DNA of 6,178 nucleotides from positions 1 to 6,178 of the forward strand of contig JAIFNK010000054.1 of NCBI GenBank assembly GCA_020047775.1. The letters run 5' to 3'. Position 1 is the stretch's first letter. Every line of letters starts with the position of its first letter. The notes beneath the pieces were generated by a model that was given only the letters and a program-made list of their open reading frames with translations, had not been told where the DNA came from and did no database searches. The stretch comes from Akkermansia sp. Its GTDB lineage: Bacteria; Verrucomicrobiota; Verrucomicrobiia; Verrucomicrobiales; Akkermansiaceae. A program made the position numbers and the translations under genes. Positions 1-5,333 of the stretch are shown one piece after another.

Positions 1-600
1 GACGATGAGGTCGTGCTCGATGGCGAGTTTTGCGATGCCTTCGAGATCGGCGCGCGAGGCACAGGCCCCGGTGGGATTGGTCGGGAAATTGATGAAAATA
101 ATGCGCGTCCGCGGAGTGATGGCGGCAGCAACGGCTTCCGGTTTCAGCGAGAACTCATCCTCCTTGGTGGTCACCACCGGCACCGCAACGCCGTGCGCCA
201 TGACGATACTCGGGCTGTAGGAGACGTAACAAGGCTCGTGGAAAATCACCTCATCCCCGGGGTTGAGCAGCGCGCGCAGGGCGATGTCGATGGCCTCAGA
301 CACGCCGACCGTGACCAGGATTTCCTTCGCCGGGTCATATTCCACATGAAAAAATTTCTCCACGTAGCGGGAGATGGATTTGCGCAGCGAGAGCAACCCG
401 AGATTAGACGTATAGGTCGTCTGACCTTTTTCCAGCGAGTAAATGGCGGCTTCGCGGATGTGCCACGGAGTGACGAAGTCCGGCTCGCCGACGCCCAACG
501 AGATCACGTCGTCGCGACCTTGAACGAGTTCAAAAAAGTCGCGGATCCCCGAGCGCGGGATGGAGGCGACGTTGGTTGCGATTTTCGCGGTGTAGTCCAT
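1..600 (-). CDS. PLP-dependent class I/II aminotransferase, N-terminal 200 codons (runs off left edge)
   Basis: The minus strand is open from the ATG at 600 to base 1 with no stop, so the gene is cut by the window and only about half of a roughly 390-400 residue enzyme is present. Fold-type I landmarks seen: SGIRDFF (17-23), LGVGEPDF (35-42), TTYTSNLG with downstream LR (61-73), the phosphate-loop region VGVSEA (98-103), PCY with Tyr125 in the PLP-stacking position, and NFPTNPTG (171-178) whose Asn175 matches the PLP-O3' contact Asn of aspartate aminotransferase. The N-terminal pattern closely resembles the PatA/aspartate-aminotransferase-like group of Bacillus. The enzyme would move an amino group from an amino acid to a 2-oxo acid in the cytoplasm. 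The catalytic Lys and substrate-binding C-terminal Arg lie outside the window, so the exact substrate cannot be called. The start is followed at once by conserved sequence, and no better upstream start is visible. It is transcribed divergently from the ligase gene. Confidence 0.93.
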   Translation of the reverse strand, partial: MDYTAKIATNVASIPRSGIRDFFELVQGRDDVISLGVGEPDFVTPWHIREAAIYSLEKGQTTYTSNLGLLSLRKSISRYVEKFFHVEYDPAKEILVTVGVSEAIDIALRALLNPGDEVIFHEPCYVSYSPSIVMAHGVAVPVVTTKEDEFSLKPEAVAAAITPRTRIIFINFPTNPTGACASRADLEGIAKLAIEHDLIV

Positions 601-603
601 GGG

Positions 604-677
604 AAAGCCCGCCATGCGACGGGGGCGTGAATCTCAGCGGGCAGAGTGGATTACGTCAATCCCGGGAGCGGGCTTTT
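604..677 (-). promoter_or_regulatory. Candidate structured 5' leader of the aminotransferase gene
   Basis: Read on the minus strand, GGCGGGCTTT lies three bases before the ATG (613-604). Its exact 9-base complement AAAGCCCGC lies upstream (676-668), and a second GCCCGC (642-637) lies between them. The two upstream copies could compete for the strand next to the start codon, giving alternative hairpins that hide or expose it. The loop of the long pairing is about 55 bases, and GC-rich DNA makes such matches by chance, so this is only a candidate. A TTGACG hexamer (659-654, minus) sits in the same region but has no good -10 partner. Confidence 0.25.
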
Positions 678-786
678 ATTTGGCCACTTGAATTGGCCGG
701 AGTTTTGAATCCCAACCGGGCTGGGAATCCCGGACTCCATGCCGGGCCAGTCCCCGGGCCCGCAATAATCCGACGTCTTTTTTGGA

Positions 787-811
787 AATTTGCCGTGCGA
801 CGGCGGAAATT
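787..811. promoter_or_regulatory. Dyad upstream of the acyl ligase gene
   Basis: GCCGT-gcg-ACGGC forms a 5-bp stem (792-804), flanked by AATTT (787-791) and AAATT (807-811), which also pair if a GG bulge is allowed. It lies about 60 bases before the ATG at 870, where an operator or leader hairpin could be. Seen in the sequence; its function is a guess. No convincing -35/-10 pair was found in the 601-869 spacer, which otherwise shows only GC-rich self-complementary patches such as CCGGG/CCCGG around 717-734. Confidence 0.2.
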
Positions 812-869
812 ATCCTCCTAAATCCCCGCGGACCTGGGCTTCGAGCCAATCCCTTCACCATTTTTCAAA

Positions 870-3023
870 ATGTCTTCCGCTTCCATTCAAATCCTTCACA
901 AAGAATGTATTCCATCCGCAGGATGCCTGGTCGTCCCAGGGCGGCTCGACTTCGAGCTCCTTCCGCAATTTGAAAAACTTTTCGCCGGGCGGAAAATCAC
1001 CTGGCTCGTCGAGGAGCACGCACTTCACGAACCTGCCGTCCGCAGTTATTTGGAAAAGTCCGGGTCCGGCGCCTTGTTTGCGGCCGACGACGCCGCGCCT
1101 GCGGCCGCCGGCAGTCAGCTCAGGCCCTATTTTGAAGACGGCGGCGTCTTGATTTTCGTCCCTGGCCGGACTACCGCCCGGAGTGGCACCGCCAGCCACA
1201 TCCCGGCGGCCCATCTGAGGACCCTGTGCGCCTTCGACCTGCCGGTTCTGCCCATCGCCGTCGATTGCCCGCGGGAATCCTGCCTGTCGGTCGAGCGCCA
1301 GTCATCGCTGCCCTCGGCGGTGATTTCCATCGGCAAACTCATTCCCAGTGGAACCGTCAGCATCGCCACCTATCAGCAAGCCCTGCTCGAAGCCAATGAG
1401 GAAGCCTACAGCACGCGTTCTCTTTTTAAGGGATCGCTGGCCATGATCCTGCTCGAAGGACTCAAGAAACACGGTTCCAAAAACCGGATTCTCGACGGCT
1501 CGGATGATTCCGAACTGTCTTTTGACAAGATCCTCGCCGCCGCGATTGTCTTTTCAAAATTCATTCGGAAGGAAACCGACAAGCCGCGCGTCGCAATCGT
1601 CCTGCCACCCGGGAAGGCGGGCCTCATCGCCAATCTCGCCGTATTGTTCGCCGGCAAAATCCCCGTGAATCTGAATTTCACCGCCGGCCACGAAGCCATC
1701 AAGTCCTCCATCCGGCAGGCGGATGTTGATCGCTTCATCACCGCGGATCCCTTTGTTCGCAAGGTCTCCTCATTTCCCTGGCCGCCTAACCGCGACCTGG
1801 TTTTCATCGAGCGCGTCCTGCCCACGCTCAAGAAAAAGATCGTCACCTGGGCGGTCATTTCCAAACTCCTGCCCGCCTCCGTCCTGGGCATGCTGCTAGG
1901 TCTGAACAAACGCCGCGGGGATGACGAGGCCACGCTGCTGTTCACCTCCGGCTCCTCCGGCGAGCCCAAGGGCGTCGTGCTCAGCCACCGCAACGTGTTG
2001 GCGAACGTCTGCCAGTTCGGATCCCGCCTCAATCTTCCGAAAGGCTCGGCAATCCTCGGCTGTCTGCCGCTTTTCCACTCGTTCGGATGCACGGTGACAC
2101 TCTGGTTCCCCGTCATCGAAGGCGTCAATCTCGTCACCTATCCGAGCCCGCTGGAAACCAAGCGCCTCGCCGAGCTCATCGCGCTCCATCAGGTCAACAT
2201 CTTCCTCTCCACCCCCACCTTTCTGCGCGGCTACATGAAGCGCATCGACCCCGCGCAGTTCTCCTCGCTCAAACTCGTGGTCACCGGCGCGGAAAAACTC
2301 CCGCAGTCACTCGCAAAAGCCTTCGAGGAAAAATTCGGCATCCGTCCCCAGGAGGGATACGGCCTCACCGAGACCTCGCCGGCCACCAACGTGAATCTAC
2401 CCGATCTCGATCCCGTCCGTGATGCCGTCGCGCTCCCCTCCTCGCGCCCCGGCTCGGTGGGCCAGCCACTGCCCGGCATGGCCGTCAAGATCACCGATCC
2501 CGCCACCGACAAGGAGGTTCCCATCAACAAGCAGGGCATCATCTGGTTCAAGGGCCCCAACGTCTTCAAAGGCTATCTGGGAGACCCGAAAAAATCCGCT
2601 GAAGTCCTCACTGCCGACGGCTGGTTCCGCACCGGCGATGTCGGCCGCGTCGATGACGACGGCTTCCTCTACATCGAGGGCCGTATTTCCCGCTTCTCCA
2701 AAATCGCCGGGGAAATGGTTCCCCACGAAACCGTCGAAGCCGCCATCAACAAGGTTCTCGGACTCGACTCGGAGGCCGAGCGCCGCATCGCCGTCGTCGG
2801 CGTGCCGGACGAACAGAAAGGCGAAGCCATCCTGCTTCTATCGACCATCGCCGGCCCCGCGCTCGAACAGGAATGCATCGACCTCCGATATAAATTGCTC
2901 GACGAAGGCCTCTCCTCGCTCTGGTGCCCCAAGCGCATCATCCCCGTCACCGAAATCCCCGTCCTCGCCTCCGGCAAGCTCGACATCAAATCCTGCGAAT
3001 CACTCGCCAGGCAGAACGCCTGA
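870..3023 (+). CDS. Aas-like AMP-forming acyl ligase with degenerate acyltransferase domain
   Basis: This 717-residue protein has the length and order of E. coli Aas (719 residues): a PlsC-like N-terminal domain, then an acyl-adenylating domain. Adenylation motifs seen: P-loop TSGSSGEPKG (359-368), PLFHSFG, GYGLTET (496-502), GWFRTGD (584-590), the hinge GRISRFSKIAGEMV (604-617; Aas has a near-identical RFAKIAGEMV) and C-terminal SGKLD with Lys703, the lysine expected to catalyse adenylation. It should activate a fatty acid with ATP and load ACP or CoA, probably at the inner membrane in phospholipid repair. The N-terminal domain (about 15-190) aligns with Aas around VLIFVPGR (93-100; Aas IFPEGR), but the HX4D histidine and aspartate are replaced (PGRLDFEL, 23-30) and the PEGR glutamate is gone, so acyl transfer by the PlsC mechanism looks lost. 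No Shine-Dalgarno is seen before the ATG. Gap to trpA: 99 bases. The family call is firm; the substrate is inferred. Confidence 0.92.
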   Translation: MSSASIQILHKECIPSAGCLVVPGRLDFELLPQFEKLFAGRKITWLVEEHALHEPAVRSYLEKSGSGALFAADDAAPAAAGSQLRPYFEDGGVLIFVPGRTTARSGTASHIPAAHLRTLCAFDLPVLPIAVDCPRESCLSVERQSSLPSAVISIGKLIPSGTVSIATYQQALLEANEEAYSTRSLFKGSLAMILLEGLKKHGSKNRILDGSDDSELSFDKILAAAIVFSKFIRKETDKPRVAIVLPPGKAGLIANLAVLFAGKIPVNLNFTAGHEAIKSSIRQADVDRFITADPFVRKVSSFPWPPNRDLVFIERVLPTLKKKIVTWAVISKLLPASVLGMLLGLNKRRGDDEATLLFTSGSSGEPKGVVLSHRNVLANVCQFGSRLNLPKGSAILGCLPLFHSFGCTVTLWFPVIEGVNLVTYPSPLETKRLAELIALHQVNIFLSTPTFLRGYMKRIDPAQFSSLKLVVTGAEKLPQSLAKAFEEKFGIRPQEGYGLTETSPATNVNLPDLDPVRDAVALPSSRPGSVGQPLPGMAVKITDPATDKEVPINKQGIIWFKGPNVFKGYLGDPKKSAEVLTADGWFRTGDVGRVDDDGFLYIEGRISRFSKIAGEMVPHETVEAAINKVLGLDSEAERRIAVVGVPDEQKGEAILLLSTIAGPALEQECIDLRYKLLDEGLSSLWCPKRIIPVTEIPVLASGKLDIKSCESLARQNA

Positions 3024-3027
3024 AGAA

Positions 3028-3058
3028 GTTGATAGTCGATGGTTGGGAGTTGATAGTC
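3028..3058. repeat. Degenerate heptamer array after the ligase stop codon
   Basis: Read in sevens from 3028, the bases run GTTGATA, GTCGATG, GTTGGGA, GTTGATA, then GTC. GTTGATAGTC therefore occurs twice exactly 21 bases apart. It starts five bases after the ligase stop. AAGTTGATAG (3026-3035) is perfectly complementary to CTATCAACTT (3094-3103) in the second array before trpA, so the ligase-trpA gap can fold into a 10-bp long-range hairpin. Confidence 0.75.
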
Positions 3059-3094
3059 AGAGAAGATATCCGCTCTCAACCCTCTCCATCTTTC

Positions 3095-3122
3095 TATCAA
3101 CTTTCAACTTTCAACTTTCCCC
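3095..3122. repeat. Heptamer array TTTCAAC abutting the trpA start codon
   Basis: Four sevens, TATCAAC, TTTCAAC, TTTCAAC and TTTCCCC, fill the 28 bases directly before the trpA ATG at 3123, with no base left over. The stretch is pyrimidine-rich and holds no Shine-Dalgarno sequence. Its left end is complementary to the GTTGATA array at 3028-3058. It may act as an unstructured, S1-type leader or may be a genomic short tandem repeat family; the sequence alone does not decide. Confidence 0.75.
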
Positions 3123-3917
3123 ATGTCCAACCGCATCGACTCCACCTTCGCCCGCCTCCGCGCGACCCAACAGAAAGCCTTCGTCGCCTACGTCGCCGCC
3201 GGTGATCCGGATTTTGAAACCTCGCTGGAAATCATCAAATCCCTCGCCGACGCCAGGGCCGACATCATCGAGCTCGGCCTGCCGTTTTCCGATCCGTTAG
3301 CCGATGGCATCGTCAACCAGATGGCCGCCGAGCGCGCGCTCAAGGCCGGCATGAGCACCGCCCGCTCCATCGAGCTCATCCGGCGCTTCCGCGAGACGCA
3401 CCAGACACCCATCGTGCTCTTCACCTATCTGAATCCCATCTTCACCTACGGTTTCGAAGCCTTCCACCACGACGCCGCGGCAGCCGGTGCGGACGGCATC
3501 CTGCTGCTCGACCTGCCACCGGATGAAGCCGCCCTCAACAAGGACCTCGCCATCGGCGCCGGCCTCAAACACATCCGCCTCATCGCCCCGACCACGCCGC
3601 CGGAGCGCGTGAAAATCCTCGCCCAGTCGTCGGAGGGCTTCATCTATCTTCTATCAAGAACCGGCGTCACCGGTTCCCACGGCGCGCCCTCCGCCAACAT
3701 CGGCGCGCAGGTGACCGCCATCCGCGAGTTCACCGACACCCCGATCTGCGTCGGCTTCGGCATCACCACCCCCGAGCAAGCCGCCGAAGTCGCCAAATCC
3801 GCGGATGGCGTGATCGTCGGCTCCGCCATCGTCAAACAAGTCGAGCTCCACCCGCAGAACGCCGCCCAGGCCGTCCGCGATTTCACGGCTCCACTCATTG
3901 CGGCCGCCAAGGGCTAA
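3123..3917 (+). CDS. trpA: Tryptophan synthase alpha subunit
   Basis: This complete 264-residue TIM-barrel protein is of normal length for TrpA. It cleaves indole-3-glycerol phosphate to indole and glyceraldehyde 3-phosphate, and passes indole through a tunnel to TrpB in the cytoplasmic alpha2-beta2 complex. Seen: YVAAGDPD (23-30), IELGLPFSDPLADG (49-62) with both catalytic acids (Glu50 and Asp61, equal to Glu49 and Asp60 of Salmonella TrpA), the mobile loop LLSRTGVTGSHG, and the phosphate-binding ends VGFGI and ADGVIVGSAI. The usual ADGPTIQ is ADGIVNQ here, a conservative oddity after the catalytic Asp. The ATG follows a pyrimidine heptamer array with no Shine-Dalgarno sequence. trpB is not adjacent: the upstream neighbour is the acyl ligase 99 bases away on the same strand, perhaps co-transcribed. 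A strong terminator follows 80 bases after the stop. Confidence 0.98.
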   Translation: MSNRIDSTFARLRATQQKAFVAYVAAGDPDFETSLEIIKSLADARADIIELGLPFSDPLADGIVNQMAAERALKAGMSTARSIELIRRFRETHQTPIVLFTYLNPIFTYGFEAFHHDAAAAGADGILLLDLPPDEAALNKDLAIGAGLKHIRLIAPTTPPERVKILAQSSEGFIYLLSRTGVTGSHGAPSANIGAQVTAIREFTDTPICVGFGITTPEQAAEVAKSADGVIVGSAIVKQVELHPQNAAQAVRDFTAPLIAAAKG

Positions 3918-3996
3918 CTCACGGAAAAACCGCCTGCGCCCCCTCCGCAGCCACGCAATCACTGGCAGCGACCATTCCGCACATTCCCTAAATTAG

Positions 3997-4026
3997 AGAG
4001 CGGCCCAATCCGGGCCGCCCTCTTTT
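3997..4026 (+). terminator. Intrinsic terminator after trpA
   Basis: CGGCCC (4001-4006), loop AATCC, then GGGCCG (4012-4017) make a 6-bp GC stem. It is extended past a two-base CC bulge by AGAG (3997-4000) with CTCT (4020-4023). A run of Ts (TTT at 4024-4026, after TCT) follows. It ends the trpA transcript and separates the metabolic genes from the accessory segment to the right. Confidence 0.88.
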
Positions 4027-4027
4027 A

Positions 4028-4040
4028 TGACAGATTGTCA
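4028..4040. other. Short dyad TGACA-gat-TGTCA
   Basis: A perfect 5-bp inverted repeat with a 3-base centre lies just after the trpA terminator and 121 bases before the first possible kinase-gene start at 4161. The same five-base halves occur, in opposite orientation, in the inverted repeat before fic (5276-5300). It could be a repressor half-site pair, but it is short enough to be chance. Confidence 0.2.
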
Positions 4041-4098
4041 CCTCTGCGTTCCCGGCGATCCGCAGGTTTCCCGCCAGCACTCAGATACACGCATGAAA

Positions 4099-4160
4099 TG
4101 AATCCTCCTGACGCCCGGAAAATGCTGGCGGAGCACCCTTAAAATCGCCATATTGCACCT
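4099..4160 (+). promoter_or_regulatory. Upstream box, copy A (kinase-like gene)
   Basis: The 26 bases 4099-4124 (TGAATCC at the left, GCCCGGAAAATG at the right) match 5186-5211 before fic at 21 of 26 positions without a gap. Further on, both copies have a CTTAA/AATCGC patch and a CAT-A/T-TTGC...CTATGA segment ending in an ATG (4161 here, 5250 there). Box-to-ATG distances are 48 and 50 bases from GCCCGG. A TAAAAT hexamer (4140-4145) could be a -10 element for a very short leader. The box may be a promoter, operator or recombination border. In one frame it encodes a 14-codon ORF (4098-4142). Confidence 0.45.
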
Positions 4161-4325
4161 ATGAAAGCCGTCAAACCACAACCGGAGAAATGCAAGACAA
4201 AGCCCGCGCCCCAAGCTCCGCTCTTCGGCCATCTCAAGCCTCTGCCGCAGAGCTTGTCGCTGGAGGATGCCAGATTGCAATTCCAGCAAAACAACCGCTT
4301 GGCGAGCTCACGCAAGCCCCGGTAG
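4161..4325 (+). pseudogene. Probable true 5' end of the kinase-like gene, in a different frame
   Basis: The ATG at 4161 opens a 54-codon frame (MKAVKPQPEKCK..., then FGHLKPLPQSLSLEDARLQF) that stops at 4323-4325. Its codons mostly end in G or C, as in the neighbouring genes, while the overlapping frame used by the 4190 ORF has many A/T-ending codons and an Ala/Ser/Pro-rich shadow-like product until about 4300. The start also sits in the same context (CTATGA, box 48 bases upstream) as the start at 5250. I infer that translation originally began here and that one base has been lost (or two gained) at roughly 4290-4325, joining NNRLA to the frame that reads AEYALSASPAQ. It may be a real mutation or a sequencing error. 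Confidence 0.5.
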
Positions 4326-4903
4326 CGGAATACGCACTCAGTGCCAGCCCTGCGCAAATCGACTCCGAGGAGTCCAGTCTTTTGGAATGGGCGGAGAAAA
4401 ACCATCGCATCTTCCCACCGGAAGAAATCACCGGGTTTGAACTGCAAGCCGGTCCTCAAGGTGGCGGATCCGAACACGACGCTTGGGTCGTGATGGGAAA
4501 CGAAGCAAAAGTCGTCATCCGCCGCACCATCAACGACTCCTACGGTTTCCGCTTTTCCACCCCGTTCCAATACCTCCGCCGCATGGCGGAATTCTCTGCC
4601 CAGGTTCCTGCCGCCGCCGTAAGTTTTCTGGGCGTTTCGAGAAATGCCCGCGGCAACGGCGCCATTTGGACCGTCCAGCCCTATATCGAAGGCACGCACC
4701 CAACCCAGGCGGAACTCGTCGCCGACCTGAAACTCCAAGGCTGGCATCCCGCAGGCACTCTTCATAACCATCTCGTTTTCCAACACCTCCCCACGGGCAG
4801 CCGCATGCACGATGTCCATGCCGGAAACTTCATCCGCCAGAAAAACGGCATCCTGATTCCCATAGACGTCTTCTTTGAAGGCCTGCCCAATCCCCCAAGT
4901 TGA
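4190..4903 (+). CDS. Kinase-fold protein resembling the kinase domain of polyvalent proteins
   Basis: This 237-codon frame has a C-terminal part that looks like a compact protein-kinase fold: GGGSEHDAW (91-99) as the nucleotide loop, KVVIRR (107-112) as the lysine strand, a hinge-like TVQPYIEG (161-168), the catalytic loop HDVHAGNF (207-214, with Asp208 and Asn213) and PIDVFF (224-229), whose Asp226 takes the place of the DFG aspartate. This pattern fits the small kinase-like domain described from phage and plasmid polyvalent proteins; I recognise it by motif only. It would phosphorylate an unknown substrate in the cytoplasm. LLEWAEKNHRIFPPEE (64-79) looks like a genuine conserved lead-in. 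Residues 1 to about 40 look out of frame: the true start is probably 4161 with a frameshift (see 4161-4325), so the gene may be broken. The last codons, Pro-Ser-stop, lie inside an interspersed repeat. No membrane segment or signal peptide is seen. Function unproven. Confidence 0.72.
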   Translation: MQDKARAPSSALRPSQASAAELVAGGCQIAIPAKQPLGELTQAPVAEYALSASPAQIDSEESSLLEWAEKNHRIFPPEEITGFELQAGPQGGGSEHDAWVVMGNEAKVVIRRTINDSYGFRFSTPFQYLRRMAEFSAQVPAAAVSFLGVSRNARGNGAIWTVQPYIEGTHPTQAELVADLKLQGWHPAGTLHNHLVFQHLPTGSRMHDVHAGNFIRQKNGILIPIDVFFEGLPNPPS

Positions 4904-4982
4904 CGATTTCCCGCCTGAACCGTATTCAAGGAATGTGGGCGTCCTTGGGCTGGCGTAGCCCCGCGAAGCCACCTAGCCCACA
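4894..4982 (+). repeat. Interspersed repeat copy 1 with hairpin
   Basis: Bases 4894-4939 match 6000-6045 at 44 of 46 positions, with no gap. The unit begins CCCAAGTTGACGATTTCCCG, so it carries the TGA that stops the kinase-like frame (4901-4903). TGTGGGC (4934-4940) pairs with GCCCACA (4976-4982), and inside it TGGGCT (4946-4951) can pair with AGCCCA (4975-4980). The RNA would form a long GC-rich hairpin, but no T-run follows, so it is not a classical terminator. It may stabilise or end the upstream transcript, or be a REP-like element. Confidence 0.8.
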
Positions 4983-4983
4983 A

Positions 4984-5036
4984 TCTTCCTCATCCCAAAC
5001 CACCGCCCCACCACCCTCTTTTCTGATCACTGCTCA
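4984..5036. repeat. Shared spacer block 1 (CCAAACCACCGCCCC)
   Basis: The block from TCTTCCTC through CCAAACCACCGCCCC to CTGATCACTGCTCA recurs at 6115-6174, with a few substitutions and one extra GATCACT heptamer in the second copy. Here it lies before the TTTCAGC array; in the second copy it lies after the TTTCAG array. It has no coding character. Confidence 0.75.
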
Positions 5037-5054
5037 ATTCTTCCTCCCTCTTCA

Positions 5055-5109
5055 TTTCAGCATCTCAGCTTTTCAGCGTTTCAGCGTTTCAGCGTTTCAG
5101 CATTTTCCC
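5055..5109. repeat. TTTCAGC octamer array abutting an ATG
   Basis: Six eights starting at 5055 read TTTCAGCA, TCTCAGCT, TTTCAGCG (three times) and TTTCAGCA, followed by TTTTCCC and then the ATG at 5110. The layout copies that before trpA: a pyrimidine-rich tandem array, a TTTCCCC-like end, then ATG. No Shine-Dalgarno sequence is present. Confidence 0.85.
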
Positions 5110-5253
5110 ATGCATTCCCTCAACGACATCGCCATCACCCAGATGCGACTCATGCTCGCCGCCAACAACGTCAAGAGCCTCAAATTGAATCCCACAAATG
5201 CCCGGAAAATGCCCTCGCTTAATCGCACGAAAACCTTCATTTTGCCTCTATGA
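5110..5253 (+). CDS. Small ORF (47 codons), possible gene remnant upstream of fic
   Basis: I do not recognise this product. It begins HSLNDIAITQMRLMLAANN, which looks like a plausible amphipathic helix with varied residues; the second half (from about NPTNARKM) overlaps the upstream box shared with the kinase-like gene and is probably not a conserved protein part. The ATG follows the TTTCAGC array directly, as trpA follows its own array. The TGA stop (5251-5253) overlaps the next ATG (5250) as ATGA. It may be a short accessory or antitoxin-like peptide, or the 5' stub of a gene cut when the fic module arrived. The length gives little statistical support. Confidence 0.35.
   Translation: MHSLNDIAITQMRLMLAANNVKSLKLNPTNARKMPSLNRTKTFILPL
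5186..5249 (+). promoter_or_regulatory. Upstream box, copy B (fic module)
   Basis: TGAATCC (5186-5192) and GCCCGGAAAATG (5200-5211) repeat the box before the kinase-like gene with the same 14-base offset between the two parts. A CTTAATCGC patch follows, then CATTTTGCCTCTATGA around the ATG at 5250. It lies inside the 47-codon ORF. Shared position relative to an ATG in two unrelated genes suggests a common control element or cassette border. Confidence 0.45.
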
Positions 5254-5333
5254 CCACTCACTTGACCGAGGAGGCAACTGTCAACCATCAGTTGACAGTT
5301 AATCCATTGAATCGAAAGGAGCCAGCCGCATGA
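5250..5333 (+). CDS. Small ORF (27 codons) overlapping the fic start
   Basis: The product starts MTTHLTEEATVNHQ and is not recognised. The stop TGA (5331-5333) overlaps the fic ATG (5330) as ATGA, typical of translationally coupled pairs, and its own ATG overlaps the stop of the 47-codon ORF in the same way. It has no Shine-Dalgarno sequence. A perfect inverted repeat (5276-5300) fills a third of it, which argues that the DNA or RNA structure may matter more than the peptide. It could be a leader peptide or a tiny antitoxin. It shows no (S/T)xxxE(G/N) Fic-inhibitory motif; fic carries its own. Confidence 0.3.
   Translation: MTTHLTEEATVNHQLTVNPLNRKEPAA
5276..5300. promoter_or_regulatory. Perfect 10-bp inverted repeat before fic
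   Basis: AACTGTCAAC (5276-5285), loop CATCA, then GTTGACAGTT (5291-5300) is a perfect palindrome. It ends 13 bases before the fic ribosome binding site. As DNA it is a good operator for a dimeric repressor, possibly autoregulation of the fic unit; as RNA it is a stem-loop just upstream of the Shine-Dalgarno sequence. No T-run follows, so it is not a terminator. Confidence 0.6.
5314..5321 (+). promoter_or_regulatory. Strong ribosome binding site of fic
   Basis: GAAAGGAG with eight bases to the ATG at 5330 is the only clear Shine-Dalgarno sequence before a gene in this window. It fixes the fic start at 5330. Confidence 0.8.

Noticed and set aside
13..630. Plus-strand 205-codon open frame
   Set aside because: It is the antisense shadow of the aminotransferase gene, whose motifs on the minus strand are unmistakable.
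631..659. Sigma-70 promoter for the aminotransferase (TTGACG on the minus strand)
   Set aside because: The hexamer at the right distance, TGAGAT, matches only three of six -10 positions.
2419..3300. Plus-strand 293-codon open frame across the ligase end and trpA start
   Set aside because: Ser/Pro/Arg-rich shadow product; both overlapped genes have clear family motifs in other frames.
3934..3950. Small hairpin CTGCG/CGCAG after trpA as a terminator
   Set aside because: Five-base stem without a T-run; the terminator at 3997-4026 is far better.
4290..4325. Programmed -1 frameshift site in the kinase-like gene
   Set aside because: No X-XXY-YYZ slippery heptamer in the right phase; CAGCAAAACAAC does not re-pair well after slippage.
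4139..4972. Minus-strand 277-codon open frame opposite the kinase-like gene
   Set aside because: No recognisable motifs, and the opposite strand carries the kinase catalytic residues; I take it as antisense shadow.
5055..5109. CRISPR array
   Set aside because: Units are only 8 bases long with no spacers; it is a simple tandem repeat.
4900..5253. 117-codon frame from the repeat to the fic leader
   Set aside because: Its first 70 codons translate the interspersed repeat, spacer block and TTTCAGC array; only the part from the ATG at 5110 is kept as a weak candidate.
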